Origin: Catenaria anguillulae PL171
Lineage: Eukaryota > Blastocladiomycota > Blastocladiomycetes > Blastocladiales > Catenariaceae
NCBI GenBank assembly: GCA_002102555.1
Contig: MCFL01000136.1
Coordinates: 1 to 63,702 of the forward strand
DNA: 63,702 nucleotides
Direction: 5' to 3'
Each line of letters opens with the position of its first letter. The first letter of the stretch is position 1. The notes under the pieces were generated by a model, which saw only the letters and a program-made list of their open reading frames with translations, did not search any database and was not told the origin of the DNA. Positions 21,845 to 32,000 of this stretch are shown here, one piece after another. Made by a program: the position numbers and the translations under genes.

Positions 21845-24800
21845 TCAAGGAATTCGAGACTTGACAAGCGTATACCGGTCGATCCCAGCCAGCTTGTCCA
21901 CGGCCTCCTGCTTATTGCCTCCGGCCGCCCCTTCCTTGACCCCATCAGCCTTGTCCTTGTCCTTTTCCTTGTCTGCCTTCTTCTTGGACCCCGGCTCGCC
22001 TATCGGCTCGACCACCTCACCATTCGCCATCCACCGCTGCCGCTGGTACAGGCACTGGTCCAGTAGCGTCACGCCGAGGAGCACCTTGAGCGAAAGGAGT
22101 CTGTCCAGCAGTGCATGCACCCCTTATCAGTTCCAAAACGCACCGACTCCATAACATGGACGAGAGCAAACGTACGCAATAAACACCAACCCGGCCGCGC
22201 CAACCAACACACCAAACCGATCCACAACATCCACCCCGACCTTGCCCCATGTCCTGCCAACCGTCCCGACCCACTCGACCCACGCCGGATGTACCGGCAC
22301 ACTCTGAACAAGCGCCACCACGCCAACATTGCCCACCGCACGCCTCACCCATCCGGCAACCCATGTGCCCGCGCGCTTGGCCGTCCCAGGCACCAGCCGC
22401 AGCGCCCCCGGCGGATCGAGCCAGGCAAACCCCCATGTGAGCGCGGCCGCTTCAAAGATATCCAACGTCATGCGAATGGTCACGACGGCCAGGGGTAGCG
22501 CGCCAAACCCGAGGCGTCGCGACACGTGCGGGAGCGTGTCCTGGGTCGGATGCAGAGACGCGCGGCGGCTGCGGCGGCGTGGCGCCACGCGCATGGTTGG
22601 TGAGCGCGGGTGGCGGGTGGGCGTGGACGAGGATACAGGTGGCGATGGCGACGTGTCACGCGACGACCCCGCCGCCGATGACGATGACGATGGCAACGAG
22701 GCAGACGTGGCAATCGAGTGCACGTGGCCAAGCGTGGGTCGCAGCAGGCCCGAAGGCGTCGCAGGAAGAGGCGCGCGTGCGCGCGTGGGCGTCGACGTGG
22801 GTGTGGGCGATGCGTTGAGCGACCGGCGAGGTGTGATGGATCGTGAGCGGCTCGCAGCCCGGTGGTGTCGCCCGGGGTACGATCGTGTCAGCGTCAGCGT
22901 GCGCGTGGATGTATCCGAGACAAGGCCGGTATCTTCGTCGGCAGCAGCACCTGCTGTAGCACCGGCGGCACCGGCGACGACTGGGTGCGGAATGGCCAGC
23001 AAAGTGGATTGACGCGTTGCAAGAGTGGGTCGGCCACGCGCGTCAGGACCTGATTTCGACAATGAGCGGGTTATTTTGGGAATAGGGGGTACTGCATGAG
23101 CAGCTTCGTCGTCATCCTCGTCATCTTCCGCATTTTCGTCAGGGGATGCAGGGGTCGCCGCGACAATGTCCATGCAGAGCACCCTTCGGAACCGCGAATA
23201 CACTTGCTCGGGTTGGAGGTTGTTGAACTTTGTGATGAATGCGTGCTTGAGCCAGTCGACAATGATTTCGCTGAGTCCGACTATCATGGCGGGATACAGC
23301 ACGTCAAGCGCCACTGGTAACCATGCTGGTGCAGGCCCCGTGTACGACCACCAGTCGAGCGACACGGAAATGGAATCAAGAAGGCGGCATGTGTCGTGGG
23401 TGAGTGCCAATGTCAAGTGTGTCGCGGTCGCGTTGGCGGCGACATGTGTGGAGGATGAGTTGACGAGTGAGGCCGTGAGGGTTTTCCAGGCCGTGTGCAG
23501 AAATGTCGGCAGATGCATGGAATCGAGACTTGCCGACGTGGACCAGGATACGTAGGGTAGGGCAAACGATAGGGTCATGTGTCCATCCGTGTTGTTGAGG
23601 AGTTCCAGAAAATTGCGCGAGACATTGAGCAGGAGGTAGACCGAGAGGTTCATGCGTTCCGTCATATCTGAAAAAATCAAGTGTGAGTCTGGTACTCATC
23701 TGGTTTGGACTGTGAGCGAAACGAGGACGTTCGAACCCGCGCAAGTCAATTGGAACAGATTTTCCGACTCGAACCGCTTGAATACGCTCGACTTGATTTC
23801 CACAAACTGGTTGGAGATGAGCAGTGGCAGCAAACTGTTTGAGTTTGAGTTAATGGATACGTTGAGCGTGACCATTTGGTAGTACAGGACGACGGAATGA
23901 ATTGCTGCCACGCCAAAACGGTTGTTAGGAGCGGGTGATTGGACACCGCGGCCGCACGGCAGATGGAAGAATTGCGCAACATACTGACATAGATGCCGGC
24001 CAATGCAAAATGCAACAGAATGGGCAACGTCCGCTTGCTGTGTGGCTCGTTCAACGATCGTGCAAACAACGAATCGAGAATGTCAATCCCGAAGCTGCAG
24101 CACAGCCGGTCGCACACCTCGAGCAGGTTGAAGATGACGTAGAGCTTCATCATGGATTGCCCACGGATGGTATGATAGAGCCAGCTCTACATACCAAAAG
24201 GACAAACAATGCTCTTTAACAGCCAGAACCGAGAAATCCAGCCTGTGTTGCGATCAAGTCGTACCGGATCGATTTGATACAAGACGGCGCACGAAAACAC
24301 GAGAATAATGGCCTTCCAGACATCCATGACGTGGTTGCGCTCGAGTGTGACTTGATGGTACATGAGCTTGCGAAATCCGCGAACAGTTGCAATGACAACG
24401 CGAAGTGGTAGGATGGTGAAGATTGTCAGGAAAGCGTCGAGGCAAACAATGTACCCAAGCCACAGTGTCTGATGGGAGCGGGAACGAGAGGTGTCCTTGT
24501 GAGTGAACCCAACCAAGGCGACATGACGACGGGGAATGAAGCAACACACTTTTTCCAGCTCGTACGGGACGCTCAAGAAATTGGACACGCGCTCTGTCTT
24601 CTGTTCTGCACCCTGCGGCAAATCCGCCCCAAACAAGGCAGCCGATAGGTACGATGACACGGTAACGCGCGCAGGGACTGGTCCCATGGTTGAGAGAATT
24701 GACTTTGGTGACGAAGGAGAGGGACTTTGAGGTGGGCTGGGACTCGGCGACGACAGTGGGGCATTTCGTATTGATTCGCTTCCCATGGTAAACGTCGCCC

Positions 24801-25608
24801 CTGACGGCGATTCGGGCGAACTTGCCGGAGCTAGGTAGGTAGCGTATTGCGCTGGAGGAAGAGGTAATGGAGGAGGGAGCACCATGGGCGGTGCGGATGC
24901 TGGGCGGGGAGTTGCAAGCATTTCAAAGTTGAGCTGCGTTGTATTCGGAGACAGAGGCGGGGTTGCAGGCATGACAGGCGTGACGGGTGTCGGAATCGTG
25001 ATTTTTGGTCCCGGTGCAGCTGCCAAAGTGGGAGGCGACATGGTGGCTGTTTCGCCAGCGTCGAGCGGGGCGAGAATTGTCGGGGAATCGGCAGAATTTA
25101 GAGGACTTATTTGCGATGATGCAGACGACGGCGATGACATGGCATCTGAGAATGTGGACACTGATGAGGAAATTGAATCCTGTGCCACCGCCGCGAGCGA
25201 ATCTGTGCTGACCAGGAGCGGCGTTCCTGTCGATAGCAAGGGCTCCGATCGCGATAGCGTTGCAGGTCGGGTCGGAAGCGGGGTGGCCATGGTGGACGGA
25301 GGTGTATCTCGGGCGTCAGCTTGGTCCATCAAAGACAAATCTGCGGCCTTTGCGTCACGATCCGTGACGGTCGTCTCATCGCGTGCGACGGTGACAGGCA
25401 CGGGAACAAGGAGCACGGCGCCGGGGTTCAGTTGGACCGTGATTTGATTCGATGATGTGGAGGTAGCAGCCTGAGGAAGGGTCAAAGGGTCGGCGTGAGA
25501 GTTGGCGGCTGGCTCCACTGGGCTGTCGGCGGTGGCCCGGGGTTGGCCCAGGGGTTGGCCATCGGCTGGCACGGCACCGGCGGGATGTGTGGAGGTCATC
25601 GCGGTCAT
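21845..25608 (-). CDS. TAPT1 / Emp65-type polytopic membrane protein
   Basis: TAPT1-family proteins are ER/ciliary-base multi-pass membrane proteins. Exons in transcript order are 25608-24550, 24468-24265, 24186-23985, 23904-23737, 23667-22176 and 22100-21845, all phase-consistent, about 1126 aa. Conserved blocks in family order are CLDAFLTIFTILPLRV, YHTIRGQSMMKLYVIFNLLEVCDRL, FVEIKSSVFKRFESENLFQ, VGLSEIIVDWLKHAFITKFN, RRLGFGALPLAVVTIR and LLSLKVLLGVTLLDQ. Two regions are lineage-specific: about 340 N-terminal Ser/Thr/Pro/Ala-rich residues and a roughly 180-residue insertion after the KHAFITKFN block with an acidic run (EDDEDDDE) and Arg/Ser-rich stretches. The C-terminus is Lys-rich (GSKKKADKEKDKDK). 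The frame stays open upstream to an ATG at 25752, so the start is uncertain. The gene is divergent from the small gene at 25918. Confidence 0.93.
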
Positions 25609-25917
25609 GAGGGGCAAATGCTGATTGTAGTTGACAATGTCTTGAAATGCATCGAGTATCGTCCAACCGTGTGCTCGAGGATCACGCCTTGCGCCAATTG
25701 CGTACACATGACCCCGGGCCGCTCGTCGAAGGGCGAGGGCCGTCATCCTCATCGCGATCACTCGAGGGTCCGCGAGTCGAGGTACTCCCAGTCGAGGTCA
25801 CCCAACGATATAATAGAGGCCGGCACCGACGTCAACGTGACGCCCGGAGGAGGAGCAAGAACGCAGCACTCGTAATTGAATCAATCAAACCAACCTCCAG
25901 CAATCGATATCGCCGCC
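25609..25917. promoter_or_regulatory. Divergent promoter region
   Basis: This separates the TAPT1-like gene (-) from the gene at 25918 (+). A TATA-like GATATAATAG lies at about 25808-25817, roughly 100 bp upstream of the plus-strand ATG. Part of the interval stays open in the TAPT1 frame, so the minus-strand 5' end may extend into it. Confidence 0.4.
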
Positions 25918-26621
25918 ATGGATCACCTTTCCGCTGCTGCGCAATCGGCCATGATGCAGTCGTCAGAGCCCGCGATCACGCCTGCCACGTCCCTCGACCC
26001 CTCATACTCTGGACCCGAGCCCCCGCCAGCACCGTCGCACCCACCACCGGCCCAAATGCACGCACATCTGCCCGCACCTGCACCTGCACCTGCACTACCC
26101 GCGCTACCCACGGCAGAGGAAACAATTGTCCGTTTGTCGTTCCCAAACTCCACTGTCTCGCAAGACTCGACCCTATGGACTCATCTTTGGCCTCCTCTCA
26201 TGCCCACCTGCAACAGAAAGCCATTGTCCAATCGCAAGGCTACTCGTTCCTCGACCGCTACGTCTCGATCCACCACCTGCTGACCCCTTTCCAGCAACAG
26301 CACGCCACGCTCGACCACCTGTTTGATCTTGTGGTCAAGCATTACGAGGCGCAGGCGGTCGACGAAGCCGATGTGCTCTTACGCTTCAAGTCCAAGTTGG
26401 CCGACGACCGCAAGGCCAGTGCAAGGCAAGTCGGTGCGCAAGGCCAAGGCCAAGGCGACGACGCGGCCGTCAAGGCCGAGCGCAAGGGCCCGCAGATGCG
26501 CATGATGGATTACGGCCATGCGTACTATCAGCAGTATCGCGGGACAGCCGAGGTCGCGGGACAGCCGACAATGCAGATGCAAGGGCAAGCAGGGGGACCG
26601 GGAATGAATCCACAACGGTGA
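25918..26621 (+). CDS. Unknown small protein, frame break in the middle
   Basis: I do not recognise this protein. The ATG at 25918 has an excellent context (CCGCCATGG) and lies about 100 bp after a TATA-like element. The first frame encodes a Ser/Ala then Pro/Ala/His-rich segment (about 65 residues) ending near AEETIV. The second, from about 26170, encodes MDSSLASSHAHLQQK, a helical SFLDRYVSIHHLLTPFQQ, FDLVVKHYEAQAVDE and a Gln/Gly-rich tail. No phase-consistent intron links them; one extra C in the ACCC run at 26170-26173 would join the frames (about 234 aa). Alternatively, translation starts at the ATG at about 26174. A polyadenylation-like AATAAA follows the stop by about 70 nt. Confidence 0.55.
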
Positions 26622-26692
26622 TTCGACTCATTGAAAATATAAGTAAGACAAGAAGGGAAACACTGTATACACATGGAAGAAGTAGCGGAAAG

Positions 26693-26698
26693 AATAAA
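26693..26698 (+). promoter_or_regulatory. AATAAA polyadenylation-like signal
   Basis: AATAAA lies about 70 nt after the stop of the 25918 gene and just beyond the stop codon of the convergent gene at 26715-27407. The two 3' ends are therefore very close or overlapping. Confidence 0.5.
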
Positions 26699-26714
26699 CA
26701 TGTGCAGCCAACTT

Positions 26715-27407
26715 TCAAAGCTTTTTCAGCTGTTCCACCAACTTGCTGTGCAAGTAGGCCGACAGCACAAACAGGCCCTGGCCGGAAACCAGCCGATGAG
26801 TCGGCATGCGCTGGTAACTGCCAGGCACAATCTTGCCATTGTCGCCAATCAGCACCGATCCCACAATATCGTCCGGATCAGGGATGCTACACGTGAATAT
26901 GTACATGAAAACATTGACAACATGTGCAGGATATGGTCAGCTTGGGCGTCATGTCAATCCACACTCACACCAGGCAATTCCAGATCATGCGTACCGTCCC
27001 CAGGGCGGCGGGTTCCGCGCATCCGCCAAATGCAGCCACCCAATCTTTTGATGCTCGGCCAGCGCTACAAGCTCTGGATCCAAGTGTGCGTGCTCGCGCA
27101 GCGTCGCATGCAGCAAGTCAACAAAGCCCGGGTTTGCGCGGAATGTGCGCGGGGTCAGGTCGGTGCTTGTGGATGCATTGCTTGCGTTCCAGCCAATCAC
27201 GGCCGCCGACGAAGCCAAGGGCGAGGGGATGTAGCTGATGGCATACTCGTTGGAAGGCGTGCGCGTTGAGAAGATGCGGGTTGGGTCCGCTGGGGTCGTG
27301 GTTGCCTGCTGCCCATGGGAGGTGAGTGAGCGGCGCTGAATGGCTGAGGCGGCAGTCTGCCGCGCGGCGATGTGGCCGGCGAGGCGAGAAGTCAAGGTGC
27401 GGTTCAT
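26715..27407 (-). CDS. Conserved fungal protein with mitochondrial-type presequence
   Basis: Exons 27407-26995 and 26886-26715 give 194 aa; the 108-nt intron is phase-consistent (GTACGC...GTGTAG). The N-terminus MNRTLTSRLAGHIAARQ, followed by Ser/Thr/Arg-rich sequence without acids, is a typical mitochondrial presequence. The C-terminal half has IGWLHLADARNPPPWGR, IPDPDDIVGSVL, PGSYQRMPTHRLVS and a hydrophobic last helix. I recall this block as a conserved uncharacterised family in many fungi, but no function is established to my knowledge. The gene is convergent with the one at 25918 and lies head-to-tail with the HMG-box gene upstream. Confidence 0.75.
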
Positions 27408-27758
27408 GGTGAAGGACTAACGGAGGGAGAGTAAGTAGACTCTGTCCAATCAGGGAAAAGCGTTCCTTGCAAGAGTGAGGGAGCTGTGATGATGGGTTTT
27501 GGATGCAAACCCATTTGGATCGGAAAAGGGTAAAGCGCGTCGTTGCTGGCAGATCGAGGGCCACACGCCCATACCCAAGGCCGCAAGACATGCTTGTGGG
27601 AACTTCATACAATATTGAAGATTGACGAGAATGCATGTAAAAATATATGTAAACATGAAGACACATGAAAAGACAGCATTCCGTCAACGATCATGCAACA
27701 TAACCTGTTCACAACTCACCCTCAACCACCTCTGAGTCTCGCGTCCAGACCCAACTTG

Positions 27759-28213
27759 TCAGCCGGCCTGCTGCGCGGCCGGAACCGGATTGCCACTCAG
27801 ATTTGCCTTTGCTGCCCTTTTCACCTCGATGGCACGCTGCCGGAACTCCTCCTTAACCTCTTCCGACTCGTTGTGCCACATCTCGCCCATATTCCTGTTG
27901 AAGTTGCGCTGATTGCGCTCCTTGAACTCCTGCTGCTTGGCCTTCTTGTACAGGAAAAATGCATTTTCAGGCTTCTTGGGACGTGAGCTCTTGTGGCATT
28001 CGCGAACGGATTCGGGTGGGCTACACTTGCACAAGAAAGACAATCGATTGCCAAATGAATGAATCAAATTGCTGAAATATCTGGTGTCGGGGAAGTAGGA
28101 AAGACGCACCTCAACAAGGCAATGCCCGACAGGTTCCACTGCGCTTGGAGCTCTTCGCTGATCTCAATGTAGGCTTCACCCGAGGCCGAAAAGACGAGTC
28201 TTCCGTTGATCAT
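27759..28213 (-). CDS. Small MAT-type HMG-box protein
   Basis: This is a DNA-binding HMG-box protein, probably nuclear. Exons 28213-28110 and 28020-27759 (intron 89 nt, GTGCGT...TGTAG) give 121 aa. The box reads RPKKPENAFFLYKKAK...NFNRNMGEMWHNESEEVKEEFR. The NAF-LY opening and the GEMW-NES-EV- signature are those of the mating-type (MATA_HMG) subclass rather than the abundant Nhp6/HMGB subclass. The N-terminus (MINGRLVFSASGEAYIEISEE) is unlike HMGB. The protein is short for a mating-type factor; a further upstream exon is possible because a CTTTGACAG acceptor-like site lies at about 28246-28254 and the frame is open to it. Whether it determines mating type or is an autosomal relative cannot be told from the sequence. 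Confidence 0.8.
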
Positions 28214-29016
28214 GGTCTTGTCTTGGCTGGTCGCGGGGGTGTTGAATGCTGTCAAAGAAGGGGGGTTGGACGTGGGGGCTTGACTTTGCCATCAAGTTGA
28301 ATGGCAGGATGAGTCTGGTGGGATCTAGTTTTGGCTCGGGTGGATTGTGAAAGACAAATTGCTTTTGGGGAGAGGAACGATTGATTCTTTGAGGTCAGTG
28401 GGGCGGCAGGACAAGTCAGCGCATGAGAGGAGGGACAGCGGATGCGGTTCAGGAGACGTACAACTTTTGAAAGAGATCTTGTCCAGGGGTACCCGCTAGG
28501 GGTTTTTTGTCATCGGTAGAAGCAATTCATTCTGGTTTGGCTTGGCGAAGGGGAGGCCATGAGCCGTGTGGGCCTACCTGTATCATGCATCAAAGTATGA
28601 ACGAGCCTGCATGATTCACCATGTTGAAGTGGGACTCGGAGATTGGAGCTGCTGCACAGAGCCCGTGCTGGCCATGGGTGAGGCCGAGCGCGCATCTGGG
28701 AATCCCAATACGCTGCATGACAAGCGAAGAAGCAATTGGGTTCCCACAGACGGCATCGACGCTGGCATCGACATGACCATGCAGGACAAAAAATTGTTGG
28801 TCCCAACTTGAACGTGCGGTCTCAACGCGTCCACCGGGTCGGACGTTTTTTGTCGTTGTCAGATCGGGGGTGTGCGCGCACGGCAGGCCACAATCACGCC
28901 ACGTACCGTCATTCATCAAAGAACATTGAAAACTTGAAAATTTTAAACGGATTCATCAAGCTCTGGCGGCCATGTCAGTCACCCAGAGTGCCCGCAAGTC
29001 CATGAGCTGATCCGCA
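28214..29016. other. Divergent region between the HMG gene and Rav1
   Basis: About 800 bp between divergent genes. Minus-strand frames of roughly 100 codons exist (28510-28806, 28590-28919). One has moderately coding composition and might be a 5' exon of the HMG gene, but I could not join it in phase. The plus-strand end holds a short upstream open frame for Rav1. Confidence 0.4.
28972..29010 (+). promoter_or_regulatory. Upstream open reading frame of the Rav1 gene
   Basis: A 12-codon frame (MSVTQSARKSMS) with a good context (GGCCATGT) ends in TGA six bases before the main ATG at 29017. It is in the same frame as the main product. It could repress translation, or the TGA could be a sequence difference that truncates the true N-terminus by 15 residues. 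Confidence 0.5.
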
Positions 29017-32000
29017 ATGTCCACCAGCATCTCCATCTCCACGTCGGCCGCCGCCGCCCACGCACACACGCATGCGCGCGTCCACTATGGCGTCTCGCCC
29101 GCGTCTTGTGTCGCCATGGTTCACGTCCGCGACTCGCACTCGTCCTACGTCGCATTTGCCTCGGTCGATGCCGTCCAGATGTTCCGCATCGGCCCGGCCT
29201 TTGATCACGTCCAGTCGCTGCGCCCGCCACCTTCGTTTGCGTCGTTTGATTCCGCTGCACCTTCGTTGCACGTGTCGGCACTTGCAGGGCACGCCAGCAA
29301 TGGCAACATTGCCGTCGCTCTCAGTGATGGTCGCTTGCTCGTGTATTCGCCAGAGTACTCGCTGCCGATAGGCGCCGGGATCGGCGGTGCCATGGGTGTC
29401 TCATCGTGGGCCTTGTCGTACCAATCCACCCTTGCGCGGCCCGCCACCAGTCTTGCGTGGGCAAAGGAAACACTGCTTGTCGCTGATACGCACTCGATCG
29501 CAGCATACTCGAGCACCACAAACTGGTCACAGACCTGGGCCATCAAGTGTGCTCCCGATGCTCCCATCATCGTCCTGGCCCCCTCCCCAGATAACCATTG
29601 CCTTGCATCCATGTCCATGGACGATTGCCTCGTCAAAGTGTGGGTGTCATCCACGGGTGGGCCCATCACATCTGCCCCACCGCGTGCACACTCGTTTTTT
29701 TACCTGCCGCATCCACAGCCCGTCACGTCCGTGTCGTGGCGGCGCACCAAATCCCAGCGAGTACTCCTGACAAACTGCACCGATGGCGTTGCACGTGTGT
29801 GGAAGTGGTCGCCCAAGCTCAAGCTGTTCTTGTTGACGGTGGCCATTGACCCCCAGACTGTCCTGGAAGATGTCGGGCTGGCACCGTCTTCGTGCTTTTG
29901 GTTGGGGGCAGAGGCCATTGCGCCGCACCCACAACCGTCCGTGTATTTGAGCAATAGCGCATCTGAAAAGATGGTCAGGACCGATCCAGAGCTGGCCGAG
30001 TTGGTTAAAGAGTATGACGAGTTGGTCATGTCTGGCGAATCCAACGGAACAGTGTTGGTTTGGGGCATTCGAGTACGTCACTCATGTCTTTTAACTTCCT
30101 CTGTCGTTTCCTCACGCATTGTGTGTCACAGAACTTGTCACGGCAAACCGGCGATACCTCGGCCGCCCTCGTCAAAGTCGTCCCCAACTGCTTCCGCCCA
30201 GAACACTTTGCTACCCTCGCATGCCCGCACACGGTCCAGTTTGCATTCAACACGTCGCTCGAACATCTGCTCCTCCTAGGCGCCTCTGCACAGGGCACGC
30301 TTTCATGCCTGTCCGTCAACATTGGCCATCTCGTTTACCGCCCACACACCAAAATGCGCCTCGTGCGCCAATGGTCGGGCCACACGCTTACAGGCCCCCG
30401 GCCAACCGCTTATGGTGTGGGCAAGTGGCTTGTGACACAGGTTGGGCCCGAGGTGCTCGTATGGGATCCGGCCAATCGGCATTCTGGACTGAGGCAGGTA
30501 AATGGGTTGAGGCTTAAGAGCCGGTGCATGTTACCTGGCGGTGACGGTGGCGGTGAACAACAAGATAAATCTGGGCGAGTATGGTATTTGCCGTTGGATG
30601 GCAAGACCGACTGCGTGATTGTGACCCGATCGCAGATTCAGTGTGCGAGTGCCAAGTTTCGATTTGACAAGGAGCACGGTGTACCACTGGATGCATGCAT
30701 TATGCCCGCCGGCCCTGGTCCCGAGTCGCAGAACCGCTTATCAGTTGTCTGTACCGCTGGGCTTGTCATACTCTCTCTCCCCAACCTTGAGCCAATCCCG
30801 ATCCAAACCGGCATCCCGTCAACAATCGACCACGCGGCCATCTTTTCGGCCTCGGACCGGTACCATGCCGTCCTGCTCAGCGGCACCACACTTCAACTCG
30901 TCGACTCGGCAGGATCCATCATCTACCGAGACCCAATCTTTTCACCACCAGCCCCCATTCTTCAAATTCTCGCTGCAAACCACACACTCGTGATCCGCAC
31001 CGCCGACGCCGTCCACGTCTACACCATCGGCCTCGTCCACCACACTGTGACACTGGAGCGTACGCTTCCGCTTCGAGCAACTCATGCCGCCATTTTTCCC
31101 TTGCCTACGGGCGGCGTCGTGTTGGCCATTGGCCGCGACCATCACGTCCAGGTGTTTGCGCGCCGTGTGGGCCTGGCGTCGCCATCTTCCGTGCTTGATC
31201 CATTGGCGAGTGCAAAGGATGAGCCCATGACCCCATCGCAGCCCACGGGCCTGCTCCCGACACTCCCGACTGCGGGCTTGATGGCTTCAACGGCAACGGC
31301 CACCGCCACGGCAAAGCCTGAGCCGATTCCCGTCATGGACCTGTCTGCGCTGGAATGGTATACACTGACATCTGTCTCCCTGCCCGGATTTGTCGATGCT
31401 GTCGCTTGGACGTCGCAGGGCGACCTGGTGGCCATGGTTGCACATACACTCGTGGTGTTGGATCCGATCCCAACACTTGTTCAGGAGGCACTCGACGCAC
31501 AGTCTCCCGCGCTCGATTCCGGGTCCGTGTTGCGCGAGTGGCTGCGGTGGAACCGGCCAGAAGTGGTGCGTGCCATCCTGAATCATGTATATTATGCGCG
31601 GCGGACGGGCGTCGATAGGACGCCCATTGTGCCGTGGGACGTGGTCGAGGAGGCGGCGGGGATCAAGGGGATGCAAAGTGCATCGGCGGAGGTTGGTGTG
31701 TCTGGGGAAGGATTGAGTTTGACGACAAAGGCGGCGGGGGACGAGCTGGATGCCTTGTTTGCGGCCGGTGCCGGAGCAGAGGTGTTGGACATGTACGTTT
31801 CACAAAATCAATTTGCTTTTTTTGACATGAGGATTCAATCTCGCTTTTATGTATGGGTAGGGATTTGATTGATACCAAGCGGTTCAACCAAGAAAAAGCC
31901 AAGGCCCTGCGTGAAATCCTTGAGCAATCACTAGCCTCTGCGGCAACTGCGGCTGCCGCGACTGCTGCCACTGCCACCACGAGCACTGATTCCTCGCCTT

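Noticed and set aside
25647-26621. A 324-codon frame starting before the ATG at 25918
   Set aside because: Its first half is Arg/Thr-rich shadow sequence antisense to the TAPT1 leader and out of frame with the well-placed ATG. Only its second half looks coding.
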